From positions 885,960 to 949,959 of the forward strand of contig OY288189.1 of the NCBI GenBank assembly GCA_958439205.1: 64,000 nt of DNA, in the 5' to 3' direction. A program made the translations under genes and the position numbers. Within the stretch, counting starts at the first letter, position 1; every line of letters begins with the position of its first letter. Below the pieces are notes generated by a model. The model had not been told where the DNA came from, ran no database searches, and saw only the letters and a list, made by a program, of their open reading frames with translations. Of the stretch, positions 9,181-17,301 are shown piece after piece. This stretch comes from an uncultured Allorhizobium sp. Lineage in GTDB: Bacteria > Pseudomonadota > Alphaproteobacteria > Rhizobiales > Rhizobiaceae.

Positions 9181-10191
9181 TCAATCGTCCAGCAGGCCGT
9201 CCGTGCGGGCCGGATCGGAGCGAATGAGGTCGATTTCGTAGATCGTGCGCATGACCGTCAGCCGTGCCGTGATCGTGGTCAGAAGTGCGATGACGATCAT
9301 GGTGGCGAAGATGCCGATATAGCCGCCCCAGCCGATGGTGAAGGTGCCGAAGAGTGCCGTCGCCTGATCGCTTTCCGGGGTCGCCAGCGACCGGCTCTGC
9401 CAGAAACTGGCGAGCGCAAAGAAGGCCGCAGCGAGCAAACCGCCGGCGGCCGCTCCCTTGAGGCTGATCTTGAGGAAGTGCTTCTGGAACTCCTGGGCGA
9501 CGAAGCTTCCTTCGGCGCCGACGAAATGCAGCACCTCGATGATGTGACGGTTGCCCGACAGGGCGCCGCGGGTCGCAAAGATGACCGTCAGCACCATGGC
9601 GGTGAAGACGAGGATCAGGATGCCGGAGCCGATCAGCACCGTCGTATTCGCCATCTGCACCAGCCGGTCGACCCAGGTGCGGTGGTCGTCGAGGAAAGCT
9701 TGTGGAACCTCCACTTTGAGGAGCGCGCGCATGGCCTCGAAATCCGGCGGATTGCTCTCGTCGATTGTGATGACGATCAGGCGCGGCACGGGCAGGTCTT
9801 CGAGATTGAGGCCTGTGCCGAGCCAGGGTTCGAGCAGGCGAGCAGTGGCGCTATCGTCCATGATCTGGCCGTCGCGCGTGCCGACAAAGGTCAGTGCCAG
9901 ATCGCGGGCTTTCACCAGCGCCGCCCCCATGTCGAGGCCATCTTCCGGCGTGATCTGGATGGTGATCTCACGGGAGATCTGGCTCTGCCAGCTGGACGCG
10001 GTCGCCCGCACCATGGAAACGCCGCCCAGCGTCAGGCAGGCGAGAAACGCCATGATGGCGATCACCACCAGCAGCGCATTGCCCTGAATGTTCGACGGCG
10101 GCAGGATCGGGCCGGTCGGCCTCACCGTCATCTCGACGCGGCGCTTCTTCTGGCCAGGGTTTTGGCTCGCGTTCTGGGCGATCTCATTCAT
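9181..10191 (-). CDS. ftsX: Cell division protein FtsX (ABC transporter permease-like)
   Basis: 336 residues, a membrane partner of FtsE. Together they couple the divisome to periplasmic peptidoglycan hydrolase activation. Features: a basic N-terminal cytoplasmic tail, a first helix (about 38-60, GNALLVVIAIMAFLACLTLGG), a large periplasmic loop (about 65-185), and three C-terminal helices of the FtsX permease domain. The start overlaps the end of ftsE by eight bases, which supports coupled synthesis. Order ftsE-ftsX is universal. Confidence 0.93.
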   Translation of the reverse strand: MNEIAQNASQNPGQKKRRVEMTVRPTGPILPPSNIQGNALLVVIAIMAFLACLTLGGVSMVRATASSWQSQISREITIQITPEDGLDMGAALVKARDLALTFVGTRDGQIMDDSATARLLEPWLGTGLNLEDLPVPRLIVITIDESNPPDFEAMRALLKVEVPQAFLDDHRTWVDRLVQMANTTVLIGSGILILVFTAMVLTVIFATRGALSGNRHIIEVLHFVGAEGSFVAQEFQKHFLKISLKGAAAGGLLAAAFFALASFWQSRSLATPESDQATALFGTFTIGWGGYIGIFATMIVIALLTTITARLTVMRTIYEIDLIRSDPARTDGLLDD

Positions 10192-10843
10192 AGATGTCGA
10201 GCCGCCCGTCGGTGAGGATCATCCGGCGTGCATCCACCTGGTCCATCAGCGCGAGATCGTGGGTCGCGATGACCACGGCCGTGCCGAGGCGGTTGAGTTC
10301 CAGGAAGAGGCTGAGGAGCCGGCGTGCCATGGGCGGATCGACATTGCCGGTCGGCTCGTCGGCGAGCAGGATTTCCGGCCGGTCGATCAGGGCGCGGGCA
10401 ATGGCCACACGCTGCTTCTCCCCGCCCGAAAGCACCGGCGGCAGCACGTTGATGCGCTCGCCAAGGCCCACCCATTTCAACAGTTCGATGACGTCCTGCC
10501 GGTAGGTCTGCTCGGCCTTGCCGCGCACGCGCAGCGGCAGTGCCACGTTCTCATAGGTCGTCAGGTGATCGAGCAGGCGGAAGTCCTGGAAGACGATGCC
10601 GACGCGGCGGCGCAGCATCGGCAGTTCGCTACGGGGAATGCTGGTGATGTCGCGGCCGAAGCTCTTGATCAGTCCGCGCGTCGGCTGCAGCGACATGAAA
10701 AGCAGGCGCAGCAGCGTGGTCTTGCCGGCGCCGGACGGGCCGGTCAGGAACTGGAAGGACCCTTTCGGCAGGTCGAAGGTCAGGTCGCGGAGGATCTCCG
10801 GTCCCATCCCATAGCGCAGGCCGACATTTTCGAAATGGATCAA
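10184..10843 (-). CDS. ftsE: Cell division ATP-binding protein FtsE
   Basis: 219 residues, full length. It is a cytoplasmic ABC ATPase of the divisome. Walker A is GPSGAGKTT at residues 35-43, the signature is LSGGEKQRVAIARAL, Walker B is ILLADEPTGNVD, and the H-loop histidine is in VVIATHDL. The start is a TTG (10841-10843) giving the conserved MIHFENVGLRYG; no closer ATG exists in frame. It reads away from the conserved membrane-protein gene at 11043, with a 199-base divergent intergenic region that must hold both promoters. Confidence 0.95.
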   Translation of the reverse strand: MIHFENVGLRYGMGPEILRDLTFDLPKGSFQFLTGPSGAGKTTLLRLLFMSLQPTRGLIKSFGRDITSIPRSELPMLRRRVGIVFQDFRLLDHLTTYENVALPLRVRGKAEQTYRQDVIELLKWVGLGERINVLPPVLSGGEKQRVAIARALIDRPEILLADEPTGNVDPPMARRLLSLFLELNRLGTAVVIATHDLALMDQVDARRMILTDGRLDIYE

Positions 10844-11042
10844 AGGGGGCCCAGTCTGACGTGTCCGAGGTCTGGGGCACGTAAACGAAGATCGTCAACG
10901 GCCGGTAAACATGCTCCCGGATCCCAGGCTTTTCCGCCCGTCTTTCCGAAGCATTAACCATTTGAATTTACGTCTGCAGAGGATTCGTTTCAACCGCCGA
11001 CTTTCGGGGTATCCGATTTGGCTGTGCGAAAGGTCCGCACGC

Positions 11043-11693
11043 ATGAGCGCTTTCCGTTATCAGAAGCAGGCCGCAGCCGCGGACCTCGACCTCCTGCCGC
11101 CGGATCGTGCCCGCCGTCGGATCGAGCCGCAGCAGCGAATGGGTCGTCCCGACGTGGTCGATGCGCAGTTCGTCACGGTGCGCGAGACGCCCAAGCCGTC
11201 GCCGCGTCCGGCCGAGGCGCCCTCCATCGTATCCGCACCCTCCGATGTCAGCGCTTTGCTACGCACAGTGATCGAACGCGTGGAAACCCGCCTCCAGCGC
11301 CTGTCCGATGTCGCCTTCTCGCTGCTCGTCGCCATCGCCTTCGTGTCCATGTTTTCCGTGGCAGGCCAGCTTGTCTTCGGCAGTGGGGAACATCCGGAAA
11401 TTGCCGCCAAGCCGCTCGACTTCACCCATGTGAACCTGACACCGCAGGACCGCAATGGCATGCGCGTCCTGCTGCTCAACGCGATCGTCGAAAACCGCAC
11501 CGGCCGCGAGGTGACGCTGCCCAAGCTCCGCGCCGATCTCCTCATCGACGGCCAGGTCATCGCCAGCACCTATATCGAACCGCCGGTGGACAGTCTGGAT
11601 GGTGGCGAGAGCCGCGGGATTGTCACTCGGCTCCAGCATCCTGGTGGAAAAATGCCGGAAGTCCGGCTTTCCTTCGAAGAGGCGGGTGCCTAA
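11043..11693 (+). CDS. Conserved membrane protein divergent from ftsE
   Basis: 216 residues. It has a basic, proline-rich cytoplasmic N-terminus (residues 1-75), a single membrane helix (about 92-112, VAFSLLVAIAFVSMFSVAGQ), and a C-terminal domain resembling DUF3426-type extracytoplasmic domains (VLLLNAIVENRTGREVTLPKL, then GESRGIVTRLQHP). In other rhizobia the gene at this locus often begins with an MJ0042-type zinc ribbon; here no CxxC pair is present even in the upstream extension of the frame to 10911. ATG 11043 is chosen because the upstream frame is unconserved in character. Function unknown. Confidence 0.72.
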   Translation: MSAFRYQKQAAAADLDLLPPDRARRRIEPQQRMGRPDVVDAQFVTVRETPKPSPRPAEAPSIVSAPSDVSALLRTVIERVETRLQRLSDVAFSLLVAIAFVSMFSVAGQLVFGSGEHPEIAAKPLDFTHVNLTPQDRNGMRVLLLNAIVENRTGREVTLPKLRADLLIDGQVIASTYIEPPVDSLDGGESRGIVTRLQHPGGKMPEVRLSFEEAGA

Positions 11694-11776
11694 GGCGCCG
11701 CCAGTGTGCTAAGGCCCGTGCCTTTCCGGCAGATCGCCGGCTCAAGGACCTCAGGTCGACACGCTAGGAGTTTCCC

Positions 11777-12319
11777 ATGCCCGTTGTTCGCGGAAAGAAC
11801 ATCGAACCGCTCTTTACCGCCGAGCAGATCCGGCAGCGTAATCTCGAACTCGCCCAGGATATCATCAAGGGTCCCTGCGACGACCTTCTGGTCATCTCGG
11901 TGCTTAAGGGCTCCTTCATCTTCGCCGCCGACCTCATTCGTGCGTTGCATGATGTCGGTCTCGCCCCCGAGGTCGAATTCATCACCCTGTCCAGCTATGG
12001 CACAGGCACCGTCTCCCAGGGCGTGAAGATCATCAAGGACATCGACAGTGACGTGAAGGGGCGCAACATCCTCCTCATCGACGACATTCTCGAGTCCGGC
12101 CGCACGCTGCTTTTCGCCAAGGAACTGATGTTCGAGCGTGGTGCTGCGAACGTCACGATCGCCGTCCTTCTCGACAAGAAAGTGAAGCGAAAAGAAGTGT
12201 TTGAGGCGGACTATGTCGGCTTCGAATGCCCCGACTATTTCGTCGTCGGTTACGGCATGGACGTGGCCTATGCCTTCCGCGAATTGCCCTTCGTCGGCGT
12301 GGTCACCGGCGACGCTTAA
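11777..12319 (+). CDS. hpt: Hypoxanthine phosphoribosyltransferase
   Basis: 180 residues, full length. It salvages hypoxanthine (and guanine) to IMP/GMP using PRPP in the cytoplasm. The PRPP-binding loop NILLIDDILESGRTL is at about residues 95-109, and the purine/metal segments VLKGSFIFAADL and EVEFITLSSYGTGT are in place. The C-terminal YGMDVAYAFRELPFVGVV is the usual flexible-loop region. A good ribosome site (AGGAG) precedes ATG 11777. It lies between the ftsE-divergent gene and cpdR, as in related genomes. Confidence 0.94.
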   Translation: MPVVRGKNIEPLFTAEQIRQRNLELAQDIIKGPCDDLLVISVLKGSFIFAADLIRALHDVGLAPEVEFITLSSYGTGTVSQGVKIIKDIDSDVKGRNILLIDDILESGRTLLFAKELMFERGAANVTIAVLLDKKVKRKEVFEADYVGFECPDYFVVGYGMDVAYAFRELPFVGVVTGDA

Positions 12320-12374
12320 GCTGTTCCAGAAGGGAACATCTGACCATCCGACGGCAGTGAGCTGTTAACCATCG

Positions 12375-12398
12375 CGCGGGACGGGGCGTCCCGCGTTT
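12375..12398 (+). terminator. Hairpin terminator after hpt
   Basis: A perfect 9-bp stem, CGCGGGACG/CGTCCCGCG, with a GGG loop lies at 12375-12395 and is followed by TTT. It lies 56 bases after the hpt stop and before cpdR, so it probably ends hpt transcription and lets cpdR use its own promoter. The short U-run makes efficiency uncertain. Confidence 0.6.
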
Positions 12399-12469
12399 AC
12401 CACTCGACAAGGAAAGTCTGGTGATTTGCCTCTCGCACGGCACAAAGCAAGCGGGAGAAGACTTCAACC

Positions 12470-12829
12470 ATGGCGAGAATCCTCATCACCGAAGACGAAG
12501 ACTCCCTCCGCTCTTTCGTCGCGCGTGCGCTCCGCCTCGACGGCCATGAGACACATGAGGCTGCTGATGGTGCCGAAGGTCTCGAAAAGCTCTCCGAAAG
12601 CGCCTTCGATCTGCTGCTCTCCGATATCCGCATGCCCGTCATGGACGGCATCGAGCTGGCGCATCGCGCCCATTCCGAATTTCCTGAGATGAAGATCCTG
12701 CTGATGACCGGCTATGCCGAACAGCGCGAGCGCGCCGACGACCTCTCGTCAAAGATCGTCGACGTCGTCTCCAAGCCCTTCGCCCTGCCTGATATCCGCA
12801 AGGCCGTGGCGTTAGCGCTTGCCGGCTGA
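12470..12829 (+). CDS. cpdR: Single-domain response regulator CpdR
   Basis: 119 residues, receiver domain only. CpdR controls polar localisation of ClpXP and thereby CtrA turnover in alphaproteobacterial cell cycles; in its unphosphorylated form it primes the protease. The acidic pocket is EDED at residues 8-11, the phospho-acceptor is D52 in LLLSDIRMP, T/Y switch residues lie in LLMTGYAEQ, and the lysine is in VSKPFALPDI. The C-terminus ends LALAG, short as in other CpdR proteins. It is flanked by terminators on both sides, so it is probably monocistronic. Confidence 0.92.
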   Translation: MARILITEDEDSLRSFVARALRLDGHETHEAADGAEGLEKLSESAFDLLLSDIRMPVMDGIELAHRAHSEFPEMKILLMTGYAEQRERADDLSSKIVDVVSKPFALPDIRKAVALALAG

Positions 12830-12857
12830 GACAGCCGAACGCATTGCCCAACAAACA

Positions 12858-12880
12858 AACGCCCGCTGATGCGGGCGTTG
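12858..12880 (+). terminator. Terminator after cpdR
   Basis: The inverted repeat AACGCCCGC/GCGGGCGTT with a TGAT loop is at 12858-12879, followed by GTCGTTT. It lies 29 bases after the cpdR stop and 26 bases before the convergent TIGR02302 stop, so it may serve both strands. Confidence 0.7.
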
Positions 12881-12905
12881 TCGTTTCTGCAAAACCGTTG
12901 CGGCC

Positions 12906-15587
12906 TCACTGGATATCCAGCAGCCGCTCCAGATAACGCCGTTCGATCTCGGGGCTCGAGTTCTCGCCAAGTTTTTCGCGGATGGCTTCCAGGATCTCGC
13001 GGGCGCGCTGGACGTCGATCTCGTCGGGAACCTTGACCTGTTCGCCGAAATCAGGGCCGCTGGTGGCCCGCGGGCGGCCCAGCGGGTCGCGGCCGTCCTG
13101 GTTGCCCTGACCCTGGCCCATCTGCGGCCCCTGGCCACCCTGGCCCTGCTGCGCCTGCATCATCTGGTTCATCATGTCGCGGGCACCCTGGCGTAGCGCC
13201 TCCATGGCGCGTCCCTGGCCTTCTACGGCCGGTCCGCCCTGACCCTGGCCGAGAGCTTCGCCAGCGCCCTGCATTTCCTGCTGCGCCTCGCCGAAGCCTG
13301 GGCCCGGTTCCATGCCGAGACCCTTCAGGCCCTCCTGCAATTCGCCGAGCTGCTGGCCGAGCTGCTCCTGCTGCTCGCGCAACTGCCTCAGCGCCTCGCG
13401 CAGCTGTTCGGCGGTCATGCCGTCGAGGTTCGGCTGGCCCTGTTCGCCTTGCTGTCCCTGTTGACCCTGCTGGCCTTGTTGCTGCTGACCCTGTTGCTGC
13501 TGGCCCTCAGCACCTTCCTCGCCCTGCTGGGGATCGCCGCGCTGCATGCGGTCGCGCAGGGCCTGGTCGAGGCGGAATGTCTCGTCCATCAGCCGCTGCT
13601 GCTCCTGCATGATCTCGCCGAGCTTGTCGATCTGGCGGCGAGCCTCGCTGTTTTGCTGCTGCTGGCCCTGCTGCGGGCGGCCGGCCTGCAGGTTGTTCAT
13701 CATGCGCTGCAGTTCTGACAGAAGCTGCTGTGCCTGGTCGCGATTGCCGGAGCGGGCCAGGTTTTCCAGCTGGTCGAGCATGTTGTCGAGATCCTGCTGA
13801 CGCAGCATGTTCTCGGCATTCTGCTGCGGCTCACCCTGCTGGTTGGGCATACGCTCGGCCAGGGCCTGGAGGAACTCCTGCATCGCCGAGCGCAGCTCGG
13901 CCATCAGCCGCTGGATCTCCTCGTCGCTGGCACCGTTTTCCAGCGCCTCGGACAGCGCCTGCTGGGCGTCGCGCAGACGGCGTTCGGCCAGCGAAAGATC
14001 GCCGTCCTCCATGCCAAGCGCGATTTCCCAGAGATAGTCTGCCGTGTCCTTCAGCTGTTCTTCGCCGCGGGCCATGGTCATCCGGGCACGGGCGCTTTCC
14101 AGCGCGATGAAGTTGCCAAGATCCGGGATGGTCTCGTCGGCGCGCAGCACGATGGCCTCGTTGTAGGCGATCGCCTGCGGCATCTGGCGGGTGTCGAGCG
14201 CAAAGATCTGCCGCTGTTCGGCCACAGAGGCGGCAAGCGGTTCGTTGAAGTTGCGCGAAGGCAGCTGCATCTCGACCGGCTCGCTGCGGCCCGTCTGGCC
14301 GGCGCCGTCGGTCGCGACCAGCGTGATCGTCACCATCCGGCCGGCTAGCGGGTGTTCGGTGATGTTGCGGCTCGCAACACCCTTGGTGTCACGGGCATTA
14401 TGGCGCGGCAGGTCGAGCTTGTAGTCCGGCAGCGGATAGAGCGGTGTCGCGCCCGCCTGTTCCTCGACCGGCACGATCTCGGCATGGGCCTCGCGCAGTC
14501 CATAATCGTCCTTGGCGAGGAAGGCGATCTCCAGTGCGCCGTTAATGGCGCGGCGCGGCACGCCGTCAAAGGCGATCTCGGGCGCCTTGTCCGGTGTCAC
14601 GCCGATTGTCCACGTGCGGTCGGCAACGCGCAGTTCTCCGGCTTCCGCCAGTTCCAGTTCGTGGGTGCGGGCGACCATCGGGGCATTTGGCGCGGGCGCC
14701 GGCGGTGGTGTCGGGACGGCCGTCTGACTGATAGCGTCTGTCTCGGAGCCGGCCGTTGGCCTGCGGGCCGCATCGTCCTTCTCCGCCACCTCGACCACGG
14801 CGCCATCAGACTGCTGGACGAAGAGAACCTTCTCGTCAGAGACACCGCCGCTGATGCGCACGGTGATCTTGGATTTCTGCGGCACAGTCACGCCGGCCGC
14901 GTCCTGCGTGCCGAGGCCGGACAGGAAGACCGGCGGCTGGCCGGTATAGCCCGGCGGGGTGATCCAGGCATCGATGCGGATCGTCGGCGCCTCGCTTTCC
15001 GGCACATGCTGGCGGAAGGCATCGGCAATCTGGCCCGCGCCATTGGAGCCGGAATAGGCAAGGGCGGTGACGAAGAGCAGGGCCGGTACGGCGCGCAGCG
15101 CATAGCGGTCATAGCGGGCGATATCGGGCTGCGGCAGGCCGGCGTCGAGCGCTGCAATGCGCTCGGCCATTCGCCGCTGATGTTCCTGCCAGAGCGCGCG
15201 GGCGAAGGGCGTCTCGGCGGAGAGCTGATCGTCCTGCACCGCCACCGGCTGGTGGGCCAGCCCATTGCGCTCCTCAAGCAGCCGGTCGGCTTCCGGAATG
15301 CTCGGCAGACGAACTTTCAGGAAGGGCAGGAAGGAGGCGACAAAAGCGAAGACGAGGATAAAGACGATCGCGAGGCGGACGAGATCCGGGACCTCGCGAT
15401 AAACGCCGAACCAGGCCAGCGAGACGAAGAGGGCTGCAATGCCGGCGACCGGCAGGAAGAGCGGCAGCAGGCGCTCGGCAAACAGCACGGAACGGGCAAG
15501 CACACGTTTGACGCCAACGCGACGCGCAAGTGCCGGGTCGTCCTTGAAGGCGCCTTTCCTGTGGCCGGCCGGGCGGGAAGAGCTCAT
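12906..15587 (-). CDS. TIGR02302 family protein (DUF4175), glutamine-rich
   Basis: 893 residues, matching the alphaproteobacterial TIGR02302 family. The N-terminus carries two adjacent membrane helices (about 38-95) and a third near residue 165. A middle region of beta-sandwich character (about 190-480) includes SEAPTIRIDAWITPPGYTG. A helical region follows, then a long glutamine/glycine-rich low-complexity stretch (about 560-850) rich in QQG and GQG, and a conserved C-terminus (VPDEIDVQRAREILEAIREKL). Function is unknown. The position beside lysA-lptM-argH is typical of rhizobia. The low-complexity part makes long antisense open frames on the plus strand. Confidence 0.88.
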   Translation of the reverse strand: MSSSRPAGHRKGAFKDDPALARRVGVKRVLARSVLFAERLLPLFLPVAGIAALFVSLAWFGVYREVPDLVRLAIVFILVFAFVASFLPFLKVRLPSIPEADRLLEERNGLAHQPVAVQDDQLSAETPFARALWQEHQRRMAERIAALDAGLPQPDIARYDRYALRAVPALLFVTALAYSGSNGAGQIADAFRQHVPESEAPTIRIDAWITPPGYTGQPPVFLSGLGTQDAAGVTVPQKSKITVRISGGVSDEKVLFVQQSDGAVVEVAEKDDAARRPTAGSETDAISQTAVPTPPPAPAPNAPMVARTHELELAEAGELRVADRTWTIGVTPDKAPEIAFDGVPRRAINGALEIAFLAKDDYGLREAHAEIVPVEEQAGATPLYPLPDYKLDLPRHNARDTKGVASRNITEHPLAGRMVTITLVATDGAGQTGRSEPVEMQLPSRNFNEPLAASVAEQRQIFALDTRQMPQAIAYNEAIVLRADETIPDLGNFIALESARARMTMARGEEQLKDTADYLWEIALGMEDGDLSLAERRLRDAQQALSEALENGASDEEIQRLMAELRSAMQEFLQALAERMPNQQGEPQQNAENMLRQQDLDNMLDQLENLARSGNRDQAQQLLSELQRMMNNLQAGRPQQGQQQQNSEARRQIDKLGEIMQEQQRLMDETFRLDQALRDRMQRGDPQQGEEGAEGQQQQGQQQQGQQGQQGQQGEQGQPNLDGMTAEQLREALRQLREQQEQLGQQLGELQEGLKGLGMEPGPGFGEAQQEMQGAGEALGQGQGGPAVEGQGRAMEALRQGARDMMNQMMQAQQGQGGQGPQMGQGQGNQDGRDPLGRPRATSGPDFGEQVKVPDEIDVQRAREILEAIREKLGENSSPEIERRYLERLLDIQ

Positions 15588-15674
15588 CCGTCTGGTCTCC
15601 GAGAGCGCCGCGCGTCAGACACGGCTGATTGTTCTCGAAGATAGCAGTCTTTGTGGCGAAGACGAGGGCGGCAA

Positions 15675-15695
15675 GGAAAAGCGGCAAGCTTTTCC
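15675..15695 (-). terminator. Possible terminator after lysA
   Basis: On the minus strand, GGAAAAGC/GCTTTTCC forms an 8-bp stem with a five-base loop between the lysA stop (15722) and the TIGR02302 start (15587). The following bases (TTGCCG) are a poor U-run, so this is a weak call. Confidence 0.35.
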
Positions 15696-15721
15696 CGCCT
15701 CATCGCCGAATTGTGAATGGA

Positions 15722-16990
15722 TCAGGCCAGCCAGTCGGGCACGGAATCCAGCGCGATCAGGTCCTCATAGGTCGGACGCGGGCGAATCACGTGGAACTCG
15801 TCGCCGTTGACCAGCACCTCCGGCACCAGCCGGCGGGTGTTGTAGGTGCCGGCCTGCACGGCGCCATAGGCACCGGCGGAGCCGACAGCGATCAGATCGC
15901 CTGGCTTCGGCATCGCCATCTCGCGGTCGAGCGCCAGGTAGTCGCCGGTCTCGCAGACGGGTCCAACGACATCGGCCTTGATGCGCGGGGCATTCGCTGC
16001 CGAAATCACCACGGGCTTGATCTCGTGATAGGCCTCGTAGAGCGTCGGGCGAATGAGGTCGTTCATCGCGCCGTCGACGATGACGAAGGTCTTGTCGCCG
16101 CCATCCTTCACATAGATCACTTCCGTCACCAGGATGCCGGCATTGCCGACGATGAGGCGGCCGGGCTCTGTGACGATGCGGCAGTTGAGGCTCGACAGCT
16201 GGTCCTTGACGATCCGGGCATAGGCATCCGGTTCCGGCGGCGGGTTGTTGTCGTCCTTGTAGGGGATGCCAAGGCCACCGCCGACATCGACGTGATCAAT
16301 GGTGTGACCATCGCCACGCAGCGTCTCAACGAGTTCGCGCAGCAGGCGGAAGGCGTCCTCGAAAGGCTGCAGATCGGTGATCTGGCTGCCGATATGCATG
16401 TCGATGCCGGAAACCTGGATGCCTTCCAGTGTCGCTGCCCGTGCATAGACGGCACGCGCGCGCTCATAGGAAATGCCGAACTTGTTTTCCTTCTTGCCGG
16501 TCGAGATCTTGGCGTGGGTCTTGGCATCGACATCAGGATTGATGCGGAAGGAGACATGCGCCTTCTTACCGGCCTTGATGGCGCGCTGGTTCAGCACTTC
16601 CAGTTCCGGCTCGCTCTCGACGTTGAAGCAATAGATGCCGGCTTCAAGGCCTAAATCCATCTCGCTCGGCGTCTTGCCGACGCCGGAGAACATGATGCGC
16701 TCTGCCGGGATGCCTGCGGCCAGCGCGCGGCGGAGCTCACCTTCGGAGACCACGTCCACGCCGGCGCCGAGGCGACCGAGCGTCTTCAAGACGGCCTGGT
16801 TGGAATTGGCCTTCATCGCATAGCAGACGAGGGCGTCGACGCCGTCGAAGGCCTTGGAGAAGACCTTGTAGTGACGCTCCAGCGTCGCGGTCGAATAGCA
16901 GTAGAAAGGCGTGCCGACGGTGCGCGCAATTTCGGGGATGGCCACGCCCTCGGCGTAGAGAACGCCGTCGCGATACTCGAAGTGGTTCAC
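15722..16990 (-). CDS. lysA: Diaminopimelate decarboxylase
   Basis: 422 residues. It catalyses the last step of lysine synthesis, decarboxylating meso-diaminopimelate with PLP. The PLP-lysine is in ALVCYAMKANSNQAVL near residue 60. The active-site cysteine region is VVGPVCETGDYLA. The glycine-rich phosphate loop is HVDVGGGLGIPY and the C-terminal GAYGAVQAGTYN is present. It lies 13 bases after lptM on the same strand, and the two are likely co-transcribed. lysC lies far away at 61.8 kb. Confidence 0.96.
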   Translation of the reverse strand: MNHFEYRDGVLYAEGVAIPEIARTVGTPFYCYSTATLERHYKVFSKAFDGVDALVCYAMKANSNQAVLKTLGRLGAGVDVVSEGELRRALAAGIPAERIMFSGVGKTPSEMDLGLEAGIYCFNVESEPELEVLNQRAIKAGKKAHVSFRINPDVDAKTHAKISTGKKENKFGISYERARAVYARAATLEGIQVSGIDMHIGSQITDLQPFEDAFRLLRELVETLRGDGHTIDHVDVGGGLGIPYKDDNNPPPEPDAYARIVKDQLSSLNCRIVTEPGRLIVGNAGILVTEVIYVKDGGDKTFVIVDGAMNDLIRPTLYEAYHEIKPVVISAANAPRIKADVVGPVCETGDYLALDREMAMPKPGDLIAVGSAGAYGAVQAGTYNTRRLVPEVLVNGDEFHVIRPRPTYEDLIALDSVPDWLA

Positions 16991-17003
16991 GGGTTAAGCC
17001 CTG

Positions 17004-17204
17004 TCAAAGAAGCGGATCGAGGAGGAAGGGGGTGTCGGGGGTCTTCTCCGCCTCGACGCCGCGCTTGTTCTGCTGGTCGACCGGCGTGCTCGGCGGGTCG
17101 AGATCGCCCTTGCGGCCGCAGGCAGACAGAGCGAGCGAGGCGGCCAGCGCAATAGAGAGCGTGAGCGTCGTGCGTTTCAGCGAATTCACCATGACCCGGT
17201 CCAT
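17004..17204 (-). CDS. lptM: LptM-like lipoprotein (LPS translocon maturation chaperone)
   Basis: 66 residues. The signal peptide ends in a lipobox (SLALSAC), so the mature protein begins at the cysteine with CGRKGDLDPP, the signature of YifL/LptM. In E. coli LptM helps oxidative maturation of the LptD barrel at the outer membrane. The tail is short and disordered. The alternative ATG at 17192 removes four residues and is as likely. It lies between argH and lysA, the usual rhizobial order. Confidence 0.85.
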   Translation of the reverse strand: MDRVMVNSLKRTTLTLSIALAASLALSACGRKGDLDPPSTPVDQQNKRGVEAEKTPDTPFLLDPLL

Positions 17205-17231
17205 AGAAATGTTGTTGCTCTAGGCTCTAGC

Positions 17232-17257
17232 GAAAAAAGGGGCGCTTGTGCACCCCT
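17232..17257 (-). terminator. Terminator between argH and lptM
   Basis: Read on the minus strand, AGGGGTGCAC pairs imperfectly with GCGCCCCT and is followed directly by TTTTTT. It lies 45 bases after the argH stop and before lptM, so argH and lptM-lysA are probably separate transcripts. Confidence 0.65.
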
Positions 17258-17301
17258 CTTGTCGTGATGATTGGCAAGCGTTCGCGTGATCAGTTGCCTT
17301 G

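Noticed and set aside
14352..15644. 430-codon plus-strand frame antisense to the TIGR02302 gene
   Set aside because: Shadow of a real gene on the other strand; no family features.
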